A DNA stretch of 45,705 bases from Flectobacillus sp. BAB-3569. Lineage in GTDB: Bacteria > Bacteroidota > Bacteroidia > Cytophagales > Spirosomataceae. The DNA lies in NCBI RefSeq assembly GCF_002270355.1, contig NZ_NJFZ01000044.1:1-45705 (forward strand). The letters run 5' to 3'. Shown piece after piece: positions 17,518 through 25,759 of the stretch. Under the pieces are notes generated by a model. It searched no databases. It was given only the letters and a program-made list of their open reading frames with translations, and was not told the DNA's origin. The position numbers and the translations under genes were made by a program. Positions within the stretch are counted from its first letter, which is position 1. The number at the start of each line of letters is the position of its first letter.

Positions 17518-18360
17518 ATGACAACATTTTTTTACTTCCGCCATATCTTGTTTAGTTTATTGTTTGCTTTGTCTGCTACCGTTTTGGCTTCAGCCCAAAA
17601 AAAGGAGGCTCATCATTATTTGGTTGTATTGGATTTATCGGATCGTCTTTTGGCAAATGATCAGGTCAACCGAGATAAGGCTATTATTGAGGCTGTTTTT
17701 GGGATTTTTGAGCAACAGGTTCGTAAAAATCTGATGATTTATTCTAATGACTCTTTCAAAGTGAGTCTTGTCCCTCAAGAAGGGGGCGTTGACGAACATA
17801 CCTATACGTCGGGCTTGTATATCAATATGCAAAAGCTATCCTTGCAGGAAAGACGTACTCGATTGGAGCAATTTCGGAAGGAGCTACCCCTGCGCTTGCA
17901 GCAGCTATACAAGGCAGCTACCACGGGTAAAACACAGTCGCAACATTTTCGAGGTGCGGACATTTGGCGTTATTTCAATGACAATTTGACGCAGGATACT
18001 CGACAAAACTGTCAGAATTATTTATATATTTTAACGGATGGTTATTTTGATTTTGAATCAAATCGCTTTGTAGGTCAGCAAGGCAATCGTCGAACAGATT
18101 CTCAGATGATTACTCGACTTCGTAAAAATAACAATTGGCGTACCCAACTGGCACAAGCCAACGAAGGACTGATTCCTATCAAAAAGAGCTTCCCTCCTAT
18201 TGTAGTACAAGTATTGGAAATTCAGCCAAAAAGTAAAGTACTCGACGAGCAGGACCTTTTAATAGCATTATGGAAAAAATGGATGAGCGAGACTAAGTTA
18301 TCTCTACGACAGATTCAGCCAAGGGGAAATATTGATAAAATTACGGAGCTATTAGAGTGA
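17518..18360 (+). CDS. Secreted vWA-like protein
   Basis: A 280-aa protein with a signal peptide (residues about 1-26, hydrophobic stretch LFSLLFALSATVLASA). The mature part begins like a von Willebrand A domain: YLVVLDLSDRLL carries a D-x-S-type metal-site motif (Asp39, Ser41) and YLYILTDGYFDF carries the later T-D-G motif (about 172-175). It is therefore probably exported to the periplasm, or tethered outside. The role is unknown. It is the last gene before CRISPR array 2 and is closed by a clear terminator at 18372-18399. A vWA-like exported protein beside a CRISPR array is unusual. Confidence 0.68.
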   Translation: MTTFFYFRHILFSLLFALSATVLASAQKKEAHHYLVVLDLSDRLLANDQVNRDKAIIEAVFGIFEQQVRKNLMIYSNDSFKVSLVPQEGGVDEHTYTSGLYINMQKLSLQERRTRLEQFRKELPLRLQQLYKAATTGKTQSQHFRGADIWRYFNDNLTQDTRQNCQNYLYILTDGYFDFESNRFVGQQGNRRTDSQMITRLRKNNNWRTQLAQANEGLIPIKKSFPPIVVQVLEIQPKSKVLDEQDLLIALWKKWMSETKLSLRQIQPRGNIDKITELLE

Positions 18361-18371
18361 TATATCCCAAG

Positions 18372-18399
18372 AGAGCCAAGTAAAATGGGCTCTTTTTTT
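18372..18399 (+). terminator. Rho-independent terminator after the vWA-like gene
   Basis: AGAGCC (18372-18377) pairs with GGCTCT (18388-18393), followed by a run of T to 18399. It separates the upstream operon from the promoter of CRISPR array 2. Confidence 0.82.
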
Positions 18400-18434
18400 G
18401 TGTAGAAACGGGGCATAATAACCGTATAAATATG

Positions 18435-18571
18435 TATATTTGTAAAGTCTATATTGCTCTGTGACAACAAATTAGGAACATTTTCGATATAATAAATCAA
18501 TGACAGAATATAAAATATCCAATATTTTTAATGTTAATACATTGATTATTAAAATGTTAGCTTAAGGGTCT
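18435..18571 (+). promoter_or_regulatory. Leader and promoter of CRISPR array 2
   Basis: TATATTTG (18435-18442) is a -7 box about 130 nt before the first repeat. The stretch from 18443 to 18571 is closely similar to 25306-25431 before array 3, including TTAGGAACATTTTCGATA and ATACATTGATTA blocks. The shared sequence ends exactly at the first repeat in both cases, which identifies it as the leader and fixes the array direction. Confidence 0.82.
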
Positions 18572-20510
18572 GTCAGAGCAGTACTTCCAGAAAAACAAGG
18601 ATTAAGACTCAACGAACATTTCGAATTGTGATGTTGTAATTTCCATAAGGGGTCAGAGCAGTACTTCCAGAAAAACAAGGATTAAGACCTCTTGATTCTT
18701 TTTCAGGATCTAAATCTCTACTAGTAGGTCAGAGCAGTACTTCCAGAAAAACAAGGATTAAGACTAATATACCCGTTACTTGCAGAATACAATTTTCCCA
18801 ATAGTCAGAGCAGTACTTCCAGAAAAACAAGGATTAAGACTTTATAAAAGTTAAAGACCAAGTATAAAAATCAATACGATAAGTCAGAGCAGTACTTCCA
18901 GAAAAACAAGGATTAAGACCTCAGTATAATTAAAAGAGATTGTGATTAAACCTCTTTCTTTGTCAGAGCAGTACTTCCAGAAAAACAAGGATTAAGACTT
19001 CATAAGGGTAATTTGTTTAAAATGTTAAAAAGTTATAGTCAGAGCAGTACTTCCAGAAAAACAAGGATTAAGACCACCTTTAAAACCGAAATTTCTATAC
19101 GCTGAAATCATGGGTCAGAGCAGTACTTCCAGAAAAACAAGGATTAAGACAAAAAATAATGAATATTTCTTTTTCCATAGGTTTATAGTCAGAGCAGTAC
19201 TTCCAGAAAAACAAGGATTAAGACCTTTAAGAAGTTCTTCATCACTCTTATATTTTTTCAAATAAGGTCAGAGCAGTACTTCCACAAAAACAAGGATTAA
19301 GACCAAATGTATTCATTCTTATTTTTTTCATAAATAAAAAAGGTCAGCAGTACTTCCACAAAAACAAGGATTAAGACAGGTTCTTTGATAGTAGAACTAG
19401 AGTGTCTACCATTAACGTCAGAGCAGTACTTCCACAAAAACAAGGATTAAGACCTCAACCCGTCCGTAGTACGAAGCCCGTAAATAATTACTGTCAGAGC
19501 AGTACTTCCACAAAAACAAGGATTAAGACTCATGGTATTGTTTGTTTAAAATCTGAGACTGAAAAGATGTCAGAGCAGTACTTCCAGAAAAACAAGGATT
19601 AAGACAATCCAATTTTGTATTTTTTAACAGATGGGTTCGTTGTCAGAGCAGTACTTCCAGAAAAACAAGGATTAAGACAAGACGTGTAATCTATCAATCG
19701 ATAAGACGAAAGACGTTATGTCAGAGCAGTACTTCCAGAAAAACAAGGATTAAGACCTTACCTAAGAGTCACCGAAGGTCATTTAACGACTTACAAGTCA
19801 GAGCAGTACTTCCAGAAAAACAAGGATTAAGACTTAGCCTCTGTGTCTAAATTAACCGTTATCCTTGGAGTGTCAGAGCAGTACTTCCAGAAAAACAAGG
19901 ATTAAGACTCGTTGCTGAATTTAATTTTTCTTTTCCGTATTTTTTAGTCAGAGCAGTACTTCCAGAAAAACAAGGATTAAGACACTGTGAACACTTCTCT
20001 TCCTTTAGCCATATTGATATTTCTGTCAGAGCAGTACTTCCAGAAAAACAAGGATTAAGACTTCAAGGATTTTTGTTTCTTTGATAATTTCGCTTTGTTG
20101 TCAGAGCAGTACTTCCAGAAAAACAAGGATTAAGACAAAAACGGAAACCGTAAAACGATTCCCGTTTAATAAAGTCAGAGCAGTACTTCCAGAAAAACAA
20201 GGATTAAGACAGCCAATCCCAATCTCTTACATTTTCTTCTTCTTGGTCAGAGCAGTACTTCCACAAAAACAAGGATTAAGACTTTCCTTGCTTGTTTTTC
20301 AGTTAGAAAAATTTCAAAACGGAGTCAGAGTTGTACTTCCACAAAAACAAGGATTAAGACTGATATTATATTGGTTTTACCCAACGTTAAAAGTTTGTCA
20401 GAGCAGTACTTCCACAAAAACAAGGATTAAGGCGTTTAGATTGTGGGGATGTCAACCCCACAATTGGCAAATGTTTAAGCAGTCCTTCTACAAAAAACAA
20501 GCATTAAGAC
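18572..20510 (+). CRISPR. CRISPR array 2 (26 repeats)
   Basis: Twenty-six repeats of 37 nt begin GTCAGAGCAG and end ACAAGGATTAAGAC. Spacers are 35-43 nt, mostly 38-42, wider and longer than in arrays 1 and 4. Repeats 10-13 and 23-25 read CCACAAAAAC instead of CCAGAAAAAC; repeat 11 (19343-19377) lacks two bases; repeat 25 ends AAGGC; the last (20474-20510) is degenerate. Leader is at the left, trailer at the right. The 3' half resembles the arrays 1/4 repeat (ACTTCCA, AAGGATT, final AC), so the families look related and could both be cut by Cas6, giving an ATTAAGAC tag. The last spacer contains a 9-bp hairpin (20440-20464). Confidence 0.97.
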
Positions 20511-20805
20511 GCGTTGTCTGAATGAAGGAATGAAAAAATGAAGTACTTAGGGTGTGTGGTACTATTACAAAACATGAATTTTGATATTTCTTCGAGTGCA
20601 TGAGTTTACGTTTTGAGTAAATACTGGAAGCGTAAATTAAACTTTGTTAAATGTTTTAGAATCCCCACTTCTTATATTTAATAGTTCTCTTTTACACCCT
20701 CCAAATTCCAAAATCAACTTCTTCCATTTGATATCCATCCCCATCATTTTCAAATCTTCAAATTCCATAATCTTCAAATGAACTAATTTTCAAATTAAAA
20801 AATCA
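20511..20805. other. Gap between array 2 and cas1
   Basis: About 295 nt of AT-rich DNA without a gene. The second half has several loosely repeated CTTCAAAT/CCAAATTCC stretches. No terminator with a T run is visible. Confidence 0.5.
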
Positions 20806-20840
20806 GTGTAATTAGTTTACACTATCTCAGGCTACTTTTG
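20806..20840 (+). promoter_or_regulatory. Operator and promoter of the cas1-primase operon
   Basis: GTGTAA-TTAGT-TTACAC at 20806-20822 is an inverted repeat. Its end is 18 nt before the end of TACTTTTG (20833-20840), a perfect TAnnTTTG -7 box. The same operator and spacing occur at 919-953 and 11897-11931. The TTG that could start cas1 (20838) is inside this box, so transcripts from this promoter would not contain it. Confidence 0.75.
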
Positions 20841-21848
20841 TATCGAAATCAAACAGAAATAGCTTTCGATACAACTCAACTCATAATCAATCGCCGTGGG
20901 GCTTCGGTCTCTATTAACAATGGTAGGTTCTGTGTCAAACAGGCTGACCAAGTGATGTTTGCGCCTGTTTTCCAGATTAAGTCTATTCATTTGCACCCTG
21001 CTACGCATTTGAGTTATGAGGTGATTAGTACGGCTATCGAGAATGACATAGACTTACTGTTTATCGATCGCAAGGGCTTCCCGATTGGTCGTGTCTGGAG
21101 TAATCAGTTTGGTTCTATTTCGAGTATTCGTAAAAACCAATTGACTTTTACAGCTCATAAAAGTGCGGTTGCTTGGGTAATTGACATACTCGGTAGAAAA
21201 GCTCAAGGTCATGTGGCGGTGTTGGAATTGTTGGGGATGTTGCTCGAAAGAGAGGTACAACCTACGGTAGAACAAATACGAAAATATGCTGACAAAATTA
21301 AAGCTTGTGAAATAAGCGACGACTTTTCGGAGGTATTTGCTCAGCTAAGAGGTTTGGAGGGTTCGATGGCTCGTGTATATTTTGAGCAGTTGAGTAAACT
21401 GTTGCCTACCGACTACCAGTTTGCCAAAAGAAGTAAACATCCTGCTTTGGACGCTTTCAATTGTTTGCTCAATTATGCCTACGGGATGTTGTACGGTCAT
21501 TGTGAGTCGGCGCTGATACATGCGGGGCTAGATCCTTTTATCGGAATCATGCACCGCGACGAATACAATCGTCCTGTATTGGTATATGATTTTATTGAGC
21601 AGTTTCGTCATTGGGCTGATTATGTGGTGTGTCATTTATGTTTACAAGAGGTTGTCTGTGAAGAGTTTTTTGAGGTCGAGATGGGTACGTATTGGCTTGG
21701 ACCAATCGGAAAACGTATTTTGATTCAATCATTTAATGATTATTTGGGCGAGAAAGTACAGGTTAATGGACTTAGCAGAAGTCGCTTAACGCATTTGCAA
21801 CTGGAGGCTCAGCAATTGGCTTCTGAGCTTAAAAAATTCCATTCTTAG
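20838..21848 (+). CDS. cas1: Cas1 integrase of the middle CRISPR locus
   Basis: Cas1 inserts new spacers at the leader end of an array. The protein matches the family over its full length, including GLEGSMARVYF with the catalytic Glu, HPALDAFNCLLNYAYGMLYG, and HRDEYNRPVLVYDFIEQFR with the catalytic His and Asp residues. The start is unclear: TTG 20838 lies in the -7 box. The conserved Cas1 N-terminus begins at TTQLIINRRGASVSINNG, where ATG ACA ACT would be expected, but the sequence reads GATACAACT, as if the G of ATG were missing. It heads an operon with the Prim-Pol-like gene, cas2, zinc ribbon and TPR gene. A second, different Cas1 is at 41896. Confidence 0.92.
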   Translation: MYRNQTEIAFDTTQLIINRRGASVSINNGRFCVKQADQVMFAPVFQIKSIHLHPATHLSYEVISTAIENDIDLLFIDRKGFPIGRVWSNQFGSISSIRKNQLTFTAHKSAVAWVIDILGRKAQGHVAVLELLGMLLEREVQPTVEQIRKYADKIKACEISDDFSEVFAQLRGLEGSMARVYFEQLSKLLPTDYQFAKRSKHPALDAFNCLLNYAYGMLYGHCESALIHAGLDPFIGIMHRDEYNRPVLVYDFIEQFRHWADYVVCHLCLQEVVCEEFFEVEMGTYWLGPIGKRILIQSFNDYLGEKVQVNGLSRSRLTHLQLEAQQLASELKKFHS

Positions 21849-21955
21849 TAATCAACCCTTAAACTGTTATCACCTTCGCAACACCAACTATTCTTTTCGG
21901 ACAAAATATCACGGCTGTTTCTGCCGAAACGCTTACAGGCTTATCGCCCGAAGCA

Positions 21956-22909
21956 TTGGCAACGATGATTCGTACGGGCAATGCGCTCAAGGAAGAGACA
22001 GCTCGTTTGCGTCGTGTCAAAGATTTGGATGCCAATTCGTACAAAAAGCTCAAAACCCGATTGCCCTATATCGTTGGCTCTGACTTTGAGAATGGCATTC
22101 GCAAGTCCGACTTCTTCAAGGCTTGTCATTATGTCTTGTTGGATGTTGACCATTGTACGCTCGAAAACCAAACTGTACCTGCCTATTTGGCTGAAGACTC
22201 TCGTGTTTTGTTGGCTTTTGTATCGCCAAGTGGCGAAGGGTTCAAAGTACTTTTTCGTTTAGAAAGCCCTTGTTTGTCTTTGCTAGAATACAAAATGTTT
22301 TACCGTGAGTTTGCTATCCAATTTGCCGAAAAGCATCAGTTGGTCGGTAGTGTCGACTTACGTACTTGCGATGCCACTCGTGCTTGTTTTTTGGCTCACG
22401 ATGCCAATGTATATTTCAATCCTGAAGCTAAGGGTGTTTGTTGGGATACCTATATCGAAAAGGAAGAAATGTTTGAAGGCGTAGCTACAACGCCAGCCCC
22501 GCCAGTGGTTAAGCCTAAAGCTGTTTTGGACGAACAGAAATATAAGGCTGTTTTGAAGGAAATCAATCCCAAACAAACCGTTCGTAAGGCTGACAAACAA
22601 ATTTTTGTGCCAGAAGAAATATTGGCTTTGCAGTCAGATTTTGAACGTATTTGTAAGGAAAATAACTGGGAGCTAATGGATTTACAGCGAATCAATTATG
22701 GACAAAAGGTGATGATCAGACAAGGGTATAAGTATGCTGAGGTGAATGTGTTTTTTGGAAAAAAGGGTTTTTCTATTGTCAAATCTCCCAAAACTGGTGC
22801 CGATGCCTATTTGTCAGAGGCACTGTTTATGGCATTAGAAGCCTTCTTGTTTGTTCCCACTCAAACTAGCCAAGGGATAGCCCTCAACTCGGTTTTGATG
22901 CAAAATTAG
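21956..22909 (+). CDS. CRISPR-associated primase-polymerase-like protein
   Basis: The protein resembles the BT4734/VirE_N type of archaeo-eukaryotic primase. From the TTG, LLDVDHC (Asp63, Asp65) fits motif I, SPSGEGFKVLFR (about 90-101) motif II, and SVDLRTCDATRACFLAHD (about 132-149) motif III. CRISPR-associated Prim-Pols are known next to cas1-cas2, mostly with type III systems, and are thought to prepare or fill in prespacers. TTG 21956 or ATG 21965 is probably too late: the frame is open upstream and reads ITFATPTILFGQNITAVSAE from 21870, but only ACT GTT stands between a TAA and that block. It may work with the helicase at 14715. Confidence 0.78.
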   Translation: MATMIRTGNALKEETARLRRVKDLDANSYKKLKTRLPYIVGSDFENGIRKSDFFKACHYVLLDVDHCTLENQTVPAYLAEDSRVLLAFVSPSGEGFKVLFRLESPCLSLLEYKMFYREFAIQFAEKHQLVGSVDLRTCDATRACFLAHDANVYFNPEAKGVCWDTYIEKEEMFEGVATTPAPPVVKPKAVLDEQKYKAVLKEINPKQTVRKADKQIFVPEEILALQSDFERICKENNWELMDLQRINYGQKVMIRQGYKYAEVNVFFGKKGFSIVKSPKTGADAYLSEALFMALEAFLFVPTQTSQGIALNSVLMQN

Positions 22910-22972
22910 AAAGGTAGCGAGAAGACACAGAATATTATCGTTTCAAAACTCAAAACTCATCACTAAAAGGAT

Positions 22973-23458
22973 ATGCCTAGAAAAAAACGTGAAATAATCC
23001 CCCTCTCTCCTATCGAGCTCAATGATTTGTGGGCTGAGGCTGCGCTTCCTTCTCTCCCACCTTCGACGATGGAAGAGGTATTGGAGCGAGAAGATTTGCC
23101 CAAACATTTGGGGCATTTTCTCCAATGGTTTAATCAATCATCACCCAAAACATCTGAAGAAATGTATTGCTTTATTCTCTACGATATTGAAAATAATAAA
23201 GTCCGCCGAATGGTTTCGAAGTATCTCGAAAAACAAGGCTGTATTCGGGTGCAGAAGTCCGTGTTTTTTGCCAGAATTACCCATAAAATGCACAAACAGA
23301 TATTGGGGATTTTGCGAAAAGCGCAAGGCTGTTATGAAAATGAGGATAGTATCATGGTGCTTCCTGTAGGCGAAGAAATGCTTCATAAGCTTTCGTGTAT
23401 CGGTAAAAACTTTGAGCTCGATTTGATGACAGCGCCCAAACATACCATCATTTTTTAA
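22973..23458 (+). CDS. cas2: Cas2 with an N-terminal extension
   Basis: Residues about 64-161 are a Cas2 ferredoxin-like fold: MYCFILYDIENNKVRRMVSKY with Asp71 at the usual metal site, then CIRVQKSVFFARI and DSIMVLPVG. Cas2 is normally 85-100 aa. Here about 63 extra residues precede it (PRKKREIIPLSPIELNDLW, a proline-rich stretch, then LPKHLGHFLQWFNQ), a basic and then helical segment I do not recognise. It could contact Cas1, the Prim-Pol or DNA. The ATG at 22973 is the only good start. The gap before it holds one copy of the dispersed TCAAAACTCATCACT element. Confidence 0.88.
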   Translation: MPRKKREIIPLSPIELNDLWAEAALPSLPPSTMEEVLEREDLPKHLGHFLQWFNQSSPKTSEEMYCFILYDIENNKVRRMVSKYLEKQGCIRVQKSVFFARITHKMHKQILGILRKAQGCYENEDSIMVLPVGEEMLHKLSCIGKNFELDLMTAPKHTIIF

Positions 23459-23476
23459 CCCTTTAATTTTTATACT

Positions 23477-23620
23477 ATGACAACTAAATTGACTATTGCC
23501 AAAAATCCGAAGTTTACGCAAATCGTAGCCTACGGAGGCAGAAGATGCCCCAAATGCAATGATTGGATAGATACCGACGATGACTGTTGCCAAACTTGTG
23601 GCTACCCTTGGAATGATTAG
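23477..23620 (+). CDS. 47-aa zinc-ribbon protein
   Basis: A short gene starting ATG ACA ACT (MTTKLTIAKN), 18 nt after cas2. It has two Cys pairs, RCPKC (Cys24, Cys27) and CQTCGYPW (Cys38, Cys41), with a further Cys37, and ends PWND. That is a rubredoxin-like or zinc-ribbon fold, likely nucleic-acid or protein binding. It shares the MTT start of its neighbours and lies in the cas1 operon. Function unknown; it may be a small adaptation accessory. Confidence 0.72.
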   Translation: MTTKLTIAKNPKFTQIVAYGGRRCPKCNDWIDTDDDCCQTCGYPWND

Positions 23621-23760
23621 TAAGGACAAAGGGCAATTCATCATTCACCACTCACAATTCACAACTAACACTTAACCCCTTTTCGACCTTCAATACTACA
23701 ACTGCTTTCAACCAAATTCGTCAATTACGTCAGGCAGGTCAGCTCGACGAAGCACTTTAT

Positions 23761-25194
23761 ATGGCCAGCGAGCTTTTAGTACAGTCACCCAACGACGTTT
23801 GGGCTTGGCGTGCTTGGGCTTGGGTGAAGTTTGACCAACTCAAATTGGCACAAAGTCAGCACTTGCAATTTGCCGAGATCTTGCAGGAGCTTTGGACTAT
23901 GCCTTCTTTGCTGGAAGAGCCCTTATTAGTCGAACAAATTTCTTGGCAATTGGTTAAGCACGGTTATTCTCTGCTAAAGGCAGGCGAAGGCTTTTTGCCC
24001 AAGTTAATAACCTTGTTTGAAAACGCTTGGTTTAACCGACTGGAGTTTGCTGTACAGAACACCGACGTCCGTTCGGCCTTGTTGGGATTAGCACTCAAAA
24101 TAGCAGGTAGTTGGGATTTGTTTATCCCTTTCGTTCGTAGTTTTGATTTGTCTAAAAGTTCTTTAAAAGACTTTGAAAAAGAGTTTTTGCCCAATGGACA
24201 AAATTACCCTGCTATTATCGAACGTACACTCATAGCCGTTGCAAAAAGGTTATTACCAGATTTTGAACAACTATCGGCTGATGAGCAAGGGTATTGGTTA
24301 TCGTATTTTGAATGGGCTGATGACAAAGAACCCTCTTTGCTATACGTAAAGTATTATCGCGTAAAGTTACTCCTAAAATCATCCGATCAGCAAGGAGCAG
24401 CATTGACAGTGCTTTTGCCTTTTGCTCGTAGTAAAAGTCATGAATTTTGGGTTTGGGAGTTATTGAGCTTATGTGTAAACAGCGATCTTGAAAAATTGGC
24501 TTGTTTGTGCAAAGCAGTGTTGTGTAAAACACAAGAATCTTTTTTGATTAATGTCAAGCAGCAATTGGCTTTGTTGTTATTGCAAATGGGTAAGTTGTCT
24601 GAAGCTAAAAGCGAAGTACAAGCATGTATCAGTATTAGAGAGCAAAATAGCTGGCATGTTTCTGCAAGTTTACGACAACTTACACAAGAGTCTTGGTTTC
24701 ATACCACAGAAGGAGCAGGTAATATGATAGCTTTTTATCAACAGCAAGCCAAATTGGTACAATCGCTTTTGTATCGAGATTTGCCTATGACCGAAGCCGT
24801 CATTACAGAAATCAATGCAGAGAAGAAGTGGTTAAAATACATCACTCAAGAGGGACATGAGGCAGGATTTCCGTATCATCAGCTTTGGCCAAAGCCTGAG
24901 AGAGGTCAGCTAGTCACCTTGTATCTTTCACCAAGTGACAACAAAAAGGTGCATTGGGTACAAGCCTTGGCATTACCGCAAGGAACGCTTGCTAATTGGA
25001 TGGAAAGCTATGAAGGTACGATAAAGTTCACAAAAGGAGGTTTTGGTTTTGTTGATAATATATACATAGCTAGCCAGCTTTTGAAGGAACGGAACATAAC
25101 GCAAGTACAAACTGTAAAAGGCACAGCGGTAAAGGTGTATGATCCTGTAAAAAAGCAACTCGGCAAAAAGGCTCTAACAGTAGAGATATGCTAG
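23761..25194 (+). CDS. TPR protein with a C-terminal OB-like domain
   Basis: A 477-aa or longer protein. The N-terminal 300 residues are helical repeats of TPR type (LASELLVQSPNDVWAWRAWAW without the leader, and LLLQMGKLSEAKSEVQACIS near 285). The C-terminus (about 400-477) looks like an OB or cold-shock-like fold: YEGTIKFTKGGFGFVDNIY and AVKVYDPVKKQLGKKALTVEI. This suggests protein scaffolding plus nucleic-acid binding. The ATG at 23761 is the first permitted start, but the frame is open upstream to 23696 and encodes TFNTTTAFNQIRQLRQAGQL, a fitting first TPR helix, again with the TTCAATACT block and no start codon before it. It ends the cas1 operon at a strong terminator. Confidence 0.65.
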   Translation: MASELLVQSPNDVWAWRAWAWVKFDQLKLAQSQHLQFAEILQELWTMPSLLEEPLLVEQISWQLVKHGYSLLKAGEGFLPKLITLFENAWFNRLEFAVQNTDVRSALLGLALKIAGSWDLFIPFVRSFDLSKSSLKDFEKEFLPNGQNYPAIIERTLIAVAKRLLPDFEQLSADEQGYWLSYFEWADDKEPSLLYVKYYRVKLLLKSSDQQGAALTVLLPFARSKSHEFWVWELLSLCVNSDLEKLACLCKAVLCKTQESFLINVKQQLALLLLQMGKLSEAKSEVQACISIREQNSWHVSASLRQLTQESWFHTTEGAGNMIAFYQQQAKLVQSLLYRDLPMTEAVITEINAEKKWLKYITQEGHEAGFPYHQLWPKPERGQLVTLYLSPSDNKKVHWVQALALPQGTLANWMESYEGTIKFTKGGFGFVDNIYIASQLLKERNITQVQTVKGTAVKVYDPVKKQLGKKALTVEIC

Positions 25195-25221
25195 CGTATA
25201 GTTGGGTCGTGGTGATTGTGT

Positions 25222-25258
25222 AATCGGTACTTGAAAAGGTACCGATTTTTTATTTTTT
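25222..25258 (+). terminator. Rho-independent terminator of the cas1 operon
   Basis: AATCGGTAC (25222-25230) pairs with GTACCGATT (25239-25247) and is followed by a long T-rich run to 25258. It lies 28 nt after the TPR gene. Confidence 0.9.
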
Positions 25259-25297
25259 AAAGCCTAGCATAGCCTTAGAACTTAGGATAAAGTTTTG

Positions 25298-25431
25298 TAT
25301 TTTTGAAAAGTCTATATCGCTCTGACAAAAATTAGGAACATTTTCGATATAATAAATCAATGATACGATATGAAATTTCAAATATTTTTAGTATTAATAC
25401 ATTGATTAATAAGATATTAGTAAATGGGTCT
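25298..25431 (+). promoter_or_regulatory. Leader and promoter of CRISPR array 3
   Basis: TATTTTTG (25298-25305) is a -7 box about 127 nt before the first repeat. Positions 25306-25431 are a diverged copy of the array 2 leader at 18443-18571. The similarity ends at the first repeat. Confidence 0.8.
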
Positions 25432-25759
25432 GTCAGAATGGTACTTCCACAAAAACAAGGATTAAGACTTGAAATTTAAAAGCCATTACATTAATTGAAG
25501 GCTGTCAGAATGGTACTTCCACAAAAACAAGGATTAAGACCCGTTTGGTGTCGGAATTTGACCTTTGATAATCTCTAAGTCAGAATGGTACTTCCACAAA
25601 AACAAGGATTAAGACAAGTTGGTTTAAAATTCATTGTTTATAAAGTTTAAAAATGGTCAGAATGGTACTTCCACAAAAACAAGGATTAAGACAGAGCTAA
25701 ATCTAGTAATACCAGTTAAGTTATTACCATCTGTCAGAATGGTACTTCCACAAAACAAG
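25432..25759 (+). CRISPR. CRISPR array 3 (4 full repeats and a truncated one)
   Basis: Four 37-nt repeats start at 25432, 25504, 25579 and 25656. They begin GTCAGAATGG and end ACAAGGATTAAGAC; spacers are 35-40 nt. The fifth (25733-25759) keeps the first 5/7 and then breaks off. The repeat differs from array 2 mainly at AATGG for AGCAG and CCACA for CCAGA. With a matching leader it is likely served by the same Cas1. Confidence 0.93.

Noticed and set aside
18572-20510. Array 2 as a type II or type VI array with a hidden Cas9 or Cas13
   Set aside because: The repeat 3' half resembles the Cas6-type repeats of arrays 1 and 4, and no large ORF with RuvC, HNH or HEPN pairs lies nearby.
20838-20840. 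TTG as the start codon of cas1
   Set aside because: It is the end of the TACTTTTG -7 box, and the conserved Cas1 N-terminus begins ten residues later.
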